From VGOB01 sp034435315 (GTDB lineage Bacteria; Chloroflexota; Anaerolineae; UBA4142): a stretch of DNA of 34,148 nt. The stretch is taken from NCBI GenBank assembly GCA_034435315.1, contig DAOTYB010000281.1, positions 1-34,148 on the forward strand. The letters are read 5' to 3'. This document shows positions 8,637-17,005 of this stretch, one piece after another. The position numbers were made by a program, and so were the translations under genes. The notes beneath the pieces were generated by a model. The model saw nothing but the letters and a program-made list of their open reading frames with translations, was not told where the DNA came from and made no database searches. Positions within the stretch are counted from its first letter, which is position 1. The number at the start of each line of letters is the position of its first letter.

Positions 8637-8697
8637 GTGATGCGTGAAACGTGAAACGTGGTACGTGAGACGCGAGACCTGAAACTTGACCTGAAAC
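8637..8697. repeat. Heptamer array, GTGAAAC family
   Basis: The units are GTGATGC, GTGAAAC, GTGAAAC, GTGGTAC, GTGAGAC, GCGAGAC, CTGAAAC, a 5-base TTGAC, then CTGAAAC. The array sits in the degV leader, 12 bases before the AGGAGG ribosome-binding site. Confidence 0.75.
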
Positions 8698-8723
8698 CTT
8701 AAAAACCTCAGGAGGTGTCAGCG

Positions 8724-9599
8724 ATGACCAACGTAGCCGTTGTAACCGACAGTGCGGCGAGCATTCCCGAAGCCATCATCGAGAAATTGAAAATTCATTG
8801 GGTGCCGTACTACATTCATCGTGGGCAAGAAGTGCTGCGCGATCTGGTAACGATTCAGCGGGATGCGTTCTACAAGTGGTTGCCGACCGCGCGCGAGTTA
8901 CCCAAGACAGCCAGCCCCGGTCCGGGCGACTATGTGCAGATGTACGAAGGGCTGGCGCAGAACGAAGGCGCGCGCGAGATCGTCAGTATTCACATGACGT
9001 CGAAGGGGAGTGGGGCGTACCAAGCGGCGCGCGTTGCCCAGCAGATGCTTTTGGAAAAGATTCCCAATTTGCGGATCGAAGTGATTGACACGTTGAACGT
9101 TTCGATGTGTCAGGGCTGGATGGTGATCGAAGCGGCGCGCAGCGCGCTCGCCGGCAAATCGTTGGAGGCGGTCGTTCAACAGGTGCGCCAGATGATGCCG
9201 GTGACGCGAATGATTCAGACCGCCGACACGCTCAAGTATTTGTATATGGGTGGGCGTATCGGCAAAGCCAAGCATCTGGTTGGCTCGCTGTTGAACATCA
9301 AACCGCTCATCGGAATGGAAGATGGGGTGATCGTGCCGCTGGGTCAGGCACGCAGTCGTCATCAGGCGTACGAGATGATGGCGCAGATGATCGAAGCCGC
9401 GGTGGGGCGAATGGGCAAAATCAAAATTGCATACGTGCACGCGGCAGCGCAAGAGGAAGCCGAAAAGATCAGACAACTGGTGGAGCAACGTCTGACGTGT
9501 GTCGAGTCCATCATTGCTGAACTGTCGCCGGCGCTGGGAGTGCACACCGGACCCGGTACGGCAGGGGTGTGTTATTATCCCGTTAAGGAAGGTGAATGA
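8724..9599 (+). CDS. DegV family fatty-acid-binding protein
   Basis: The product has 291 residues. DegV/FakB proteins bind a fatty acid and present it to a fatty acid kinase (FakA) in characterised Firmicutes. Family landmarks are VVTDSAASIPE at the N-terminus, TASPGPGDY (about 67-75), IHMTSKGSGAYQAA (usually SSxLSGTYQSA), VIDTLNVSMCQGW, LKYLYMGGRIGKAK and HTGPGTAGVCYYP at the C-terminus. The fatty-acid carboxylate loop is therefore recognisable but slightly divergent. ATG 8724 is 8 bases after AGGAGG (8710-8715); an in-frame GTG at 8715 overlaps the ribosome-binding site and is rejected. trmD follows after 18 bases, so co-transcription is likely. No fakA homologue lies in the window. Confidence 0.88.
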   Translation: MTNVAVVTDSAASIPEAIIEKLKIHWVPYYIHRGQEVLRDLVTIQRDAFYKWLPTARELPKTASPGPGDYVQMYEGLAQNEGAREIVSIHMTSKGSGAYQAARVAQQMLLEKIPNLRIEVIDTLNVSMCQGWMVIEAARSALAGKSLEAVVQQVRQMMPVTRMIQTADTLKYLYMGGRIGKAKHLVGSLLNIKPLIGMEDGVIVPLGQARSRHQAYEMMAQMIEAAVGRMGKIKIAYVHAAAQEEAEKIRQLVEQRLTCVESIIAELSPALGVHTGPGTAGVCYYPVKEGE

Positions 9600-9617
9600 C
9601 GGGGCACGAAAATTGCT

Positions 9618-10355
9618 ATGCGTTTTGACATTTTCACGCTCTTTCCTGAAATGTTTGCGAGCGTTTTTGACGCCAGCATTTTGAAACGCGCGCGCGAGGC
9701 GCGACGCCTGGAAATCTTTTTGCACGATATTCGTGCGTACACCACCGACAAACATCACGTTACCGATGATTACGCGTACGCGGGTGGCGGTGGAATGGTG
9801 CTAAAGCCAGAGCCGATTTTCGCGGCGGTTGAAGCCGTGCTCGGCGCACCGCCGCGCGTGCCGGTGATTTTGCTCACCCCGCAGGGACGCGTCTTTCATC
9901 AAACGATTGCGCGTGAACTCGCGCAGCATCCCCACATCGCTCTGATTTGTGGGCATTATGAGGGAGTGGACGAGCGCGTTCGCGAACATCTGGCAACCGA
10001 TGAAATTTCGATTGGCGATTACGTGCTGACCGGCGGCGAAATCCCGGCGATGGTGATTGTGGACGCGGTCGCGCGATTGATTCCCGGCGTGCTGGGGCAT
10101 CCCAGCGCTGCCGCCAACGATTCGCACGCGTCGGGTTTGCTGGAGGGACCGCAGTACACGCGTCCCGCCGAGTTTCGGGGTTGGAAAGTGCCCGAGATTT
10201 TGCTTTCGGGGCATCACGCGCAAATCGAGAAATGGCGGCGGCAGCAGGCTTTGCGGCGCACCTGGGAACGCCGCCCCGATTTGCTCGCGCGCGCCAATCT
10301 AACGGAGGAAGATCGCGCGTTTCTGGAAACGCTCACGCAACCACAGCGCGCCTGA
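9618..10355 (+). CDS. trmD: tRNA (guanine37-N1)-methyltransferase
   Basis: This 245-residue SPOUT methyltransferase methylates G37 of tRNAs reading CNN codons, using S-adenosylmethionine through its trefoil knot, and prevents +1 frameshifting. Motifs seen are MRFDIFTLFPEMF at the start, DDYAYAGGGGMV (substrate loop), LICGHYEGVDERV, the knot IGDYVLTGGEIPAMVIVDA, and the C-terminal LEGPQYTRPAEFRG followed by SGHHAQIEKWRR. Length is normal. The usual partners rpsP, rimM and rplS are not adjacent; trmD instead follows degV. Confidence 0.96.
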   Translation: MRFDIFTLFPEMFASVFDASILKRAREARRLEIFLHDIRAYTTDKHHVTDDYAYAGGGGMVLKPEPIFAAVEAVLGAPPRVPVILLTPQGRVFHQTIARELAQHPHIALICGHYEGVDERVREHLATDEISIGDYVLTGGEIPAMVIVDAVARLIPGVLGHPSAAANDSHASGLLEGPQYTRPAEFRGWKVPEILLSGHHAQIEKWRRQQALRRTWERRPDLLARANLTEEDRAFLETLTQPQRA

Positions 10356-10379
10356 CGCGCTCGCGCGCGAACAGGCGCG
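10347..10379. terminator. Weak hairpin between convergent trmD and the small Cys protein gene
   Basis: CGCGCCTG (10347-10354) pairs with CAGGCGCG (10372-10379) across the trmD stop. There is no clear U-tract, so terminator function is a guess. Nothing else is recognised in 10380-10428. Confidence 0.25.
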
Positions 10380-10428
10380 TCCACCTGTGGCACGCTGGAT
10401 GGATGGGAGGCGTGAAAGAAGACGAAAC

Positions 10429-10653
10429 TCAGGCAGGTTTGCAATGCTTACAGCGATGACGATAACGCCCCAATTGTTGTGCTGCGGCGTACGCCTGTTG
10501 AAACGTCTCAAAGGGACCGTACCACCTTCCATACTGATAGCGCGCGCGGCGATGGATGCCTTTGCCTTCGTTGCAAAATGAACAGGTGGAACGATGCACG
10601 CGCGCGTGATAGCCGGGGACGTGCCAGTCTACGTAAATGTGGTACGTCGCCAT
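10429..10653 (-). CDS. Small HxxxCxxC...CxxC protein of unknown function
   Basis: The product has 74 residues, with two metal-ligand clusters: HRSTCSFC (about 20-27) and CKHC (about 69-72), separated by WYGPFETFQQAYAAAQQLG. The pattern His-x3-Cys-x2-Cys followed by a glycine-rich turn, a W-x-GPF motif and a C-terminal CxxC is seen in a family of small uncharacterised bacterial proteins that probably bind zinc. No function is known. It starts 12 bases after the amidohydrolase stop and is the last gene of the nusA-ribF operon. Confidence 0.65.
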   Translation of the reverse strand: MATYHIYVDWHVPGYHARVHRSTCSFCNEGKGIHRRARYQYGRWYGPFETFQQAYAAAQQLGRYRHRCKHCKPA

Positions 10654-10665
10654 AGGATGTTCCCT

Positions 10666-11529
10666 TTACGGTCCAAAAACGCGCAGGGTGTTCTGTCCCA
10701 GAATTTTTTCCAGTTCCGTATTCGATAAACCCGCGTTGCGCACCTCGTCCAAAAACAGGTGCATCGCGGGTTCTTTTTGTCGTTTGGGATAGAGAATCAG
10801 TGGATAGTCGCTGCCGAACAAGATCTTGTCTGCGCCCACAATGTTGACAACGGTGCGAAAAATCGCCGGCGAATACAATAGCGGCGACGCGGCGGTATCG
10901 TAGAAAACATTTTGCGATGCCGCGCGCACTTCGGGCATTAGTTCGTAGAACGGATAGCCGCCGCCCCAATGCGCGAGCACCAGGCGCAACTCGGGCAGTT
11001 GACGCACCAGCGCGTAAATCGCTCCAAGCGATAACTGCCCTTTGCCCGGATAATCGTGTCCCACCGGCTCGTTCGTGTGGAGGACGAGGGGCACGCGCAG
11101 TTCGCTTGCCGCGCGCGCCAGTTGCATAAACGTGTCATCATCCAGACGAAATCCTTGTCCATCCGCGTTCAACTCTCCTACACCTGCCAGACCACTTTCG
11201 ATGCAGCGGCGCAACTCGCGAATCGCCGCTGCGCCGGCGCGGGGCTGCACCGTGCACAGCACAATGAGGCGCGCGGGGTACTGCCGCGCGATTTCGATGA
11301 GCCACGTGTTTTGCTCCACGCATACGTCGTGATATTGCCATGCCCAGCCCACCACGACGGCGCGCTCGACACCGCTGGCGTCCATCGCCGCGAGCAACTC
11401 GGCAACGCCAATCGTGTGCGCGCGGGGACTGCGATACAGATAGCCAAAGAACGTGTCGCGTTCACCATAGCGCGCCCGCTGCGCAATCACGTCGGGTGAA
11501 AAGAGATGAGTGTGAGCATCAACGATCAT
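10666..11529 (-). CDS. Amidohydrolase family 2 metal-dependent hydrolase
   Basis: The product has 287 residues and a TIM-barrel amidohydrolase_2 signature: DAHTH (residues 4-8, two metal ligands), VLHTNEPVGHDYPG (third His), LAHWGGGYPFYE (fourth His) and FGSDYPL (catalytic Asp). Family members act as hydrolases or decarboxylases on varied cyclic substrates; the substrate here is unknown. The ATG overlaps the end of ribF by 11 bases, so translation is probably coupled. Confidence 0.8.
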   Translation of the reverse strand: MIVDAHTHLFSPDVIAQRARYGERDTFFGYLYRSPRAHTIGVAELLAAMDASGVERAVVVGWAWQYHDVCVEQNTWLIEIARQYPARLIVLCTVQPRAGAAAIRELRRCIESGLAGVGELNADGQGFRLDDDTFMQLARAASELRVPLVLHTNEPVGHDYPGKGQLSLGAIYALVRQLPELRLVLAHWGGGYPFYELMPEVRAASQNVFYDTAASPLLYSPAIFRTVVNIVGADKILFGSDYPLILYPKRQKEPAMHLFLDEVRNAGLSNTELEKILGQNTLRVFGP

Positions 11530-12454
11530 CGCGATTCTCCGCGAGCACCGCGCGCGCGTCCCTCTCGTCTTGCTTCATCTGCTCGATGAGCGCGTCCACG
11601 CTGGCAAACTTTTTCTCGTCGCGCAGTCGTTTGACAAAGTGCACTTCGATCACCTGATCGTACAGGTCAGCGTCAAAATCAAAGATGTACACCTCGACCA
11701 GGCGTGGTCCTTTATCGAACGTTGGACGGACGCCGATGTTCGCCGCGCCACCGTACCACGTCTCACCGATTTTGACGCGCACGGCATAAATCCCATCAGC
11801 GGGAATGAGCCGCCGCTCGGCGATGGCTAGATTCGCCGTTGGAAAACCGAGCGCGCGTCCGCGCTTGTCCCCTTCGATGACGCGTCCGCGCACTGAAGGA
11901 TACCGTCCCAAAAGTCGCGTCGCTGCGTCCATCTCTCCTTGCGCGATCAATTCACGCACGCGTGTACTCGAGACGATTTGCCCTTCGAGCGTGTAGGGTT
12001 CGACCACGGTGACGCTGAACCCCCATTCGCGTCCGAGCGCGCGCAAAAATTCCACATTCCCTTCACGTTTATAGCCAACCGCAAAATCCTTGCCACAGAG
12101 AATTTCGACCAGCTGCAAGTGCTGGACAAGCAACTCGATGAACGCGCGCGCGCGCATCTGGGAGGCTTCTAGACTGAACGGAAAGACGATGACGTAATCC
12201 AACTCGAACGCGCGCAGCCAATCCAGACGCTCTTCGATGGTGCTGAGATAGCAAAGGGATGAATGGGGTTGCAGGACCACCTTAGGGTGGGGATGCAAAG
12301 TGACCAGCGCGCTCGCTGCATTCCGCGCGCGCGCGCGTGCCACTACCTGCTGGATGAGATATTGATGCCCGCGATGAATCCCATCGAACGAGCCGATGGT
12401 GAGCACGGTCGGGCGATTCAGTTGAACGTTGTGAAGGTCGCGAAAGATTTCCAT
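11519..12454 (-). CDS. ribF: Bifunctional riboflavin kinase / FAD synthetase
   Basis: The product has 311 residues. The N-terminal FMN adenylyltransferase domain carries GSFDGIHRGH (21-30), LVTLHPHPKVVL and VSSTRVRELI. The C-terminal riboflavin kinase domain has GRVIEGDKRGRALGFPTANL and GAANIGVRPTF. It converts riboflavin to FMN and FAD. Its position directly after truB in a translation operon is common in bacteria. The truB-ribF spacer is a heptamer array. Confidence 0.95.
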   Translation of the reverse strand: MEIFRDLHNVQLNRPTVLTIGSFDGIHRGHQYLIQQVVARARARNAASALVTLHPHPKVVLQPHSSLCYLSTIEERLDWLRAFELDYVIVFPFSLEASQMRARAFIELLVQHLQLVEILCGKDFAVGYKREGNVEFLRALGREWGFSVTVVEPYTLEGQIVSSTRVRELIAQGEMDAATRLLGRYPSVRGRVIEGDKRGRALGFPTANLAIAERRLIPADGIYAVRVKIGETWYGGAANIGVRPTFDKGPRLVEVYIFDFDADLYDQVIEVHFVKRLRDEKKFASVDALIEQMKQDERDARAVLAENRDDR

Positions 12455-12459
12455 AGCGG

Positions 12460-12508
12460 TTGGAGATTGGAGGTTAGAGATTGGAGATTAGCGATGAGCG
12501 GTGGTATC
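12460..12508. repeat. Heptamer array, TTGGAGA/TTAGAGA family
   Basis: The units from 12460 are TTGGAGA, TTGGAGG, TTAGAGA, TTGGAGA, TTAGCGA, TGAGCGG, TGGTATC. It fills the truB-ribF spacer inside an operon. It is the same family as the arrays at 19462, 33321 and 33873. Confidence 0.8.
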
Positions 12509-12518
12509 ACTGTGCGTA

Positions 12519-13487
12519 TCATTCCTTCGGGATGACAAAGACCTTGGCGGGTTTCCATTCACCGGGGGTGCGGCTCTGTTCGAGCAAGGCGATGCACTCA
12601 CCATCGGGTGCATAGACGCGCAAGAGCGGCGTAGCATAGGCACGCCCACAGTGCAATGTGTGACCATACTGAATGCGCCGCATATTTTCCGAGTTCACCG
12701 CGACCGCCTGAAAGTGGAGCAACGCCGCGTCAAGTGGATGTAGCAAGCGTTCGACGTACTGTTGCGCGAACGCCGTGCGCACTTGATCGAGCGTGACCGC
12801 ATCCTCCAATCGAAAATTGCCGCTGGCAAGACGCGTCAGCGCGGTCAGACACGCGCCACAGCCCAAACGCGTGCCCAAATCGTGTGCCAGCGCGCGAAGG
12901 TAGGTGCCTTTGCTACAGTGCACTTCGAATTCCACATCGGGGAGCGCGATCTCGCGCAGGGTCAGTGAATAAATTTCGATGGGGCGTGCGTCGCGCGCTG
13001 GGGTGATGCCGCGCCGCGCCAGTTTGTACAGGCGTACGCCATCTTGTTTGATAGCGGAGTACGCCGGCGGGGTTTGGACACTGGTGCCGAGAAAACTCAT
13101 CAGCGCGTCTTTCACCTGTTGGCGCGTGACGGTCACGGCGTTCTGCGCGAGGATCGTGCCGGTAGCGTCGTATGTGTCTGTGATGATGCCCAGGCGGACG
13201 CGCGCGCGATAGGTCTTGGCGTGTTCGGTCAGATATTCGCTGACGCGCACCGCGCGTCCCAGACAAACAAGGAGCACACCCGTCGCGAGAGGATCGAGTG
13301 TGCCCGCGTGCCCGACGCGCACACCGCGCGCCATCCGTCGAATCACCGCCACCACATCGTGCGAGGTGTATCCCTGGGGCTTGTTGATGTTGAGAATACC
13401 GTTCAAGCCGCGCGGCGCGAGTGCACGCGGCGGCAGATCCAGTTGAAAGGGGCACGGATGCGGCGCACCGCAGATAGCACAAGACAT
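12519..13487 (-). CDS. truB: tRNA pseudouridine(55) synthase with Cys-rich N-terminal extension
   Basis: The product has 322 residues and makes pseudouridine 55 in the T-loop of tRNAs. Core motifs are GILNINKPQGYTSHDVV (30-46), GHAGTLDPLATG with catalytic D65, KTYRARVRLG, TPPAYSAIKQDG and CSKGTYLRALAHDLG. Most TruB proteins begin near GILNINKP; here 27 extra residues precede it, including C3, C6, H10 and C12 (CAICGAPHPC), a possible metal site. A TTG at the usual position (codon 28) is an alternative start, but it has no visible ribosome-binding site; neither has the ATG. Confidence 0.92.
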   Translation of the reverse strand: MSCAICGAPHPCPFQLDLPPRALAPRGLNGILNINKPQGYTSHDVVAVIRRMARGVRVGHAGTLDPLATGVLLVCLGRAVRVSEYLTEHAKTYRARVRLGIITDTYDATGTILAQNAVTVTRQQVKDALMSFLGTSVQTPPAYSAIKQDGVRLYKLARRGITPARDARPIEIYSLTLREIALPDVEFEVHCSKGTYLRALAHDLGTRLGCGACLTALTRLASGNFRLEDAVTLDQVRTAFAQQYVERLLHPLDAALLHFQAVAVNSENMRRIQYGHTLHCGRAYATPLLRVYAPDGECIALLEQSRTPGEWKPAKVFVIPKE

Positions 13488-13501
13488 AGTGGATGGAATA
13501 G

Positions 13502-14476
13502 TTATACTCGCTCTGACCCCAGCGACTTTTTGATTTCCTGCAACACGCGTTCGCGCACGGTGCTGAGAGGACCATCCAGCAAGACCCCGGCGGCTTGTTT
13601 GTGGCCCCCACCGCCCAGCCGTGTGGCGATGCTCGATACATCATAGCCCACGCGCGAACGCAAGCCCACATCAATCTTGCCGTTTTCTTTTTCGATAAAG
13701 AGCACGGCAATTTTGGCATCTTCGACGCTCAACAGTTGGTTGATGATGCCACTTGCGCCGTTGCTGTTCAACCCCAGTTCGCGTTGCAGGCGATAAGGCA
13801 CCTCTGCCCACAGAATGATGCCATCGAGCGTGGCGTTCATAAACACTTTGCCCCGCAGACGTAAAGCCGCGAGCGGAATCTGGTTGAACGAGCGTTCGAT
13901 GATGTCGGGAATCGAACCGCCGGCTTCGATGAGCGCGGTGACTGCTCTGAACGTGTCTACGGTCGTGTTCGAGGTGCGAAAACCCAGTGTATCCGTGATG
14001 ATGCCGGTGAGCAGGCATTGTGCCAGATCACGATCGAGTGGCACATCGAGCGCGCGAATGAGGCGATAAATAATCTCGGCGGTCGAAGCGGCGTGACGAT
14101 CTACATAGTTGAGCGGTGCAAAGTTATCGTTGGTAATGTGGTGGTCAATCACCAGTGTTGGGCGGGTAGCGAATTTGGTCGGGTTGTATGCCGCGCCAAA
14201 ACGATCCGCCGCGCTGCCGTCGAGATACACCAGCAAGTCCTCATCACCGGGCAAGACGGGCTTGAGTTCTGTAGCGCCGGGCAAATAGTTGAAGGTGTTG
14301 GGAACATGATCGTGACAGGCAACCGTCACCGACTTGCCCAGACGTCGCAATGCCAGCATCAGCGCGAGCGTCGAACCGATGCAATCACCATCGGGCATGA
14401 TGTGCGCCGCGATGAAAATTTTGTGATAACGTCGCAACAGGTCAACGGTTTGTTCAAATGAGAGCAGCGTACCCAT
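13502..14476 (-). CDS. nrnA: DHH/DHHA1 phosphoesterase, NrnA-type oligoribonuclease / pAp phosphatase
   Basis: The product has 324 residues. Motif I is HIMPDGDCIGS (25-35), followed by LVYLDGSAADR, the DHH motif VIDHHITNDNFA and the C-terminal DHHA1 signature RLGGGGHKQAAG. NrnA-like enzymes degrade nano-RNA and dephosphorylate 3'-phosphoadenosine 5'-phosphate. The location between rbfA and truB is a common arrangement. It is cytoplasmic and Mn-dependent by family knowledge. Confidence 0.92.
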   Translation of the reverse strand: MGTLLSFEQTVDLLRRYHKIFIAAHIMPDGDCIGSTLALMLALRRLGKSVTVACHDHVPNTFNYLPGATELKPVLPGDEDLLVYLDGSAADRFGAAYNPTKFATRPTLVIDHHITNDNFAPLNYVDRHAASTAEIIYRLIRALDVPLDRDLAQCLLTGIITDTLGFRTSNTTVDTFRAVTALIEAGGSIPDIIERSFNQIPLAALRLRGKVFMNATLDGIILWAEVPYRLQRELGLNSNGASGIINQLLSVEDAKIAVLFIEKENGKIDVGLRSRVGYDVSSIATRLGGGGHKQAAGVLLDGPLSTVRERVLQEIKKSLGSERV

Positions 14477-14513
14477 CGTCCTTCGTCCTTCGTTCGTCGT
14501 TCGTCATTTGTCA
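14477..14513. repeat. Short heptamer array, CCTTCGT/CATTTGT family
   Basis: The pattern is CCTTCGT, CCTTCGT, a 4-base TCGT, CGTTCGT, CATTTGT. It is the same family as at 4360-4401. It fills the nrnA-rbfA spacer and includes the rbfA stop codon. Confidence 0.75.
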
Positions 14514-14854
14514 CGATTCAATTCCTCCAGCACTTGCAAAAAGCGTTCGCTGCGCTCGATAGCAGGGTCGAGGAGGAACTGCACCTGCGGTGCAAAGCGC
14601 AGGTTGAGGCTGTGCGCCAGATGATACCTGAAAAAGCCGGTGGCGTGGTGCAATGCGTCCATCTGGTCGCGTGTGGCTTGTTCGTCATCCCGAACGGGCG
14701 CGACGAAAATTTTCGCGTGTCGCAAATCGTGACTCACTTCGACGCGCGTGACGTTGAGGTGTGCCAGACGCGGGTCATTCACCTGGCGCTCACACAAGAG
14801 GCTGATTTCCTGATGAATGCGCTGGCTGACCCGCGCGGCGCGATAGCCAGCCAT
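14504..14854 (-). CDS. rbfA: Ribosome-binding factor A
   Basis: The product has 116 residues, the usual size. It is a KH-like 30S maturation factor, recognised by RVSQRIHQEISLLCERQVNDPRL, VTRVEVSHDLRHAKIFV and the C-terminal RFAPQVQFLLDPAIERSE. It starts 3 bases after infB ends, the standard infB-rbfA arrangement. Confidence 0.95.
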   Translation of the reverse strand: MAGYRAARVSQRIHQEISLLCERQVNDPRLAHLNVTRVEVSHDLRHAKIFVAPVRDDEQATRDQMDALHHATGFFRYHLAHSLNLRFAPQVQFLLDPAIERSERFLQVLEELNRDK

Positions 14855-14857
14855 AGT

Positions 14858-17005
14858 TTAACTCACTTTCACCTTTTGATAAAATTCCAGTTGGTCACCT
14901 GGCTGGAAATCGCCAAAGCCTTCGAGCATCATACCGCATTCGTATCCTTCGGCGACTTCTTTGACATCCTCGGTAAAACGTTTGAGTGAGGCGATGGGGC
15001 CTTTGAAGATTTCCGTGCCATTGCGCAACACGCGCGCGGTGCCGTGACGGACCGCTTTACCCTGGATGATGCGCAAGCCGGCGACCGTCTGTTTTTTCAC
15101 GCGAAAGGTCTGGAGTACTTGCGCGTGTCCTATCAAACGCTCTTCGTACACCGGCTCCAGCATTCCTTTGAGTGCCTTGTCAATGTCTTCGATGAGTTTG
15201 TAGATGATGTTGTACTGACGTAGGTCCACCCCTTCGCTTTCGGCAAGCGATTGCGCGGCGGCTTCTACCCCCACGTTAAAACCGATGACGATACCCTGCG
15301 AGGCAACGGCAAGCATCACATCGGAGCGCGTGATCGAGCCAATGCCTTGATGAATGATTTTGACTTTGATTTTTTCGTCGCCTAATTTTTCGAGTGAGGA
15401 GACAATCGGCTCGAGCGAACCCTGCACATCGGCTTTGATGATGAGGTTGAGTTCCTTGACGTTGCCGGCTTGAAATTGTGCGAACAGGTCGTTGAGACTG
15501 ACGGCGCGGCGGGCTTGTTGTTCGGCGGCGCGCTGTGCCAGCGCGCGTTCCGCCGCGCGCGTGCGTGCCTCGCGTTCGTCATCGAGGACCACGAATTTTT
15601 CGCCAGCGGGTGGCGCATCGGACAAGCCGGTGACCGCGACGGGATCGGCGGGACCGGCTTCTTTGACCGACTCACCGCGATCGTTGAACATTGCGCGGAT
15701 TCTACCCCACACGCTACCGATCCACACAATATCGCCGACATGAAGAGTGCCGTCTTGCACCAGGAGGGTTGCCATCGCGCCTTGCTGTTTATCCAACTTG
15801 GATTCGATGACGATGCCGCGCGCGGGTTGCTGGGGGTTGGCGCGCCAATCGGCGAGTTCTGCCACCAGCAAAATATTTTCCAGTAAATCGTCAATGCCGA
15901 TTTTTTGTTTGGCGGAGAGGGGCACCACCATCACTTCGTCCTTACCGCCATACACCGCCAGTCCCATCTCCGCGAGTTGTTGCTTGACCCGTTCAGGGTT
16001 GGCGTTGGGTTTGTCAATCTTGTTCAGCGCGATGATGATGGGCACCTGGGCGGCGCGCGCGTGCGCGATCGCTTCGCGCGTCTGGGGCATTACGCCGTCA
16101 TCTGCTGCGACGACGATGACCGCGATGTCGGTGGCTTGCGCGCCGCGCGCGCGCATTTCGGTAAACGCCTCGTGACCCGGCGTATCGAGAAACGTGATGC
16201 GTTTGCCGTTGTGAGTCACCTGATACGCGCCGATGTGCTGGGTGATACCGCCGGCTTCGCCCGCGGCGACGTTGGCATGGCGAATCGCATCGAGAATCGA
16301 AGTTTTGCCGTGATCCACGTGCCCCATCACCGTGACGACCGGTGGACGCGGCATCAGTCTGGCGAGTTCCTCTTCGGTGTATTCGTGTTTTTTGGGAATG
16401 CTGGTCAAAGTGGCCACCGGGGCTTGAACAACTTCGGGTTTCTTTTCGATGACTTCGAAGCCCAGTTCGTTCGCGACGAGTGCCGCTGTGTCAAAGTCAA
16501 TCGGCTGGTTGATGTTTGCCATAATGCCGTTTGCCATCAGTTTCTTGATGATGTCAATGGGACCCACCTGGAGAGTGGCGGCAAGTTCGCGCACTGTCAA
16601 AGTTTCTGGTAATTCAACAGGCGGTTTTGGAGGTGGCGGTGGCGCGCTCGGTGCAGCGACGGCTGCCAGTGTGCCAGGTGTCTGCGTTCCTCTCGGCGTT
16701 ACGTTCACTTTGGGTACATTGGGTTTTATGGCAGATGGCGCAGGACGCGCCTCGCGTTTGGGAGTAGCAGGTGGTCGCGCGGGATGAACGGGTTTAGGTG
16801 CGCCGGGAACGCGTGCGGTCTGCGCCGGTTTGTTTGTTCCTGTCCCTGGCGTGCGCGCTTGCTGTGACGGTCTGGGTGTGGTGGGTGCGCGTGGTGTGGA
16901 CGTACCGGCTTGACTATCCCCTTTGCGCCCTGGCGCGTGAGGTGATTTGGTGGCAGGTGCATTCTTTTTCCTGTGTTCATCCCGTTTGGGTTTCTGGTCG
17001 GACAT
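14858..17005 (-). CDS. infB: Translation initiation factor IF-2
   Basis: The product has 715 residues. A basic Pro/Thr/Ala-rich N-terminal linker (1-130) precedes an IF2-N domain (about 140-190, LTVRELAATLQVG). The GTPase domain carries GHVDHGKTS (228-236), DTPGHEAFTEMRARGAQATD (switch II) and NKID. Domains II, III and C2 follow. IF-2 delivers initiator tRNA to the 30S subunit and promotes subunit joining. ATG 17005 is preceded by AAAGGAG with a 6-base gap. The frame is open upstream to 17161, but that stretch is not IF-2-like and lies in the structured spacer. Confidence 0.97.
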   Translation of the reverse strand: MSDQKPKRDEHRKKNAPATKSPHAPGRKGDSQAGTSTPRAPTTPRPSQQARTPGTGTNKPAQTARVPGAPKPVHPARPPATPKREARPAPSAIKPNVPKVNVTPRGTQTPGTLAAVAAPSAPPPPPKPPVELPETLTVRELAATLQVGPIDIIKKLMANGIMANINQPIDFDTAALVANELGFEVIEKKPEVVQAPVATLTSIPKKHEYTEEELARLMPRPPVVTVMGHVDHGKTSILDAIRHANVAAGEAGGITQHIGAYQVTHNGKRITFLDTPGHEAFTEMRARGAQATDIAVIVVAADDGVMPQTREAIAHARAAQVPIIIALNKIDKPNANPERVKQQLAEMGLAVYGGKDEVMVVPLSAKQKIGIDDLLENILLVAELADWRANPQQPARGIVIESKLDKQQGAMATLLVQDGTLHVGDIVWIGSVWGRIRAMFNDRGESVKEAGPADPVAVTGLSDAPPAGEKFVVLDDEREARTRAAERALAQRAAEQQARRAVSLNDLFAQFQAGNVKELNLIIKADVQGSLEPIVSSLEKLGDEKIKVKIIHQGIGSITRSDVMLAVASQGIVIGFNVGVEAAAQSLAESEGVDLRQYNIIYKLIEDIDKALKGMLEPVYEERLIGHAQVLQTFRVKKQTVAGLRIIQGKAVRHGTARVLRNGTEIFKGPIASLKRFTEDVKEVAEGYECGMMLEGFGDFQPGDQLEFYQKVKVS

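Noticed and set aside
8898..9758. Minus-strand 286-codon frame opposite degV/trmD
   Set aside because: Antisense shadow crossing two recognised genes, His/Arg-rich, no start signal.
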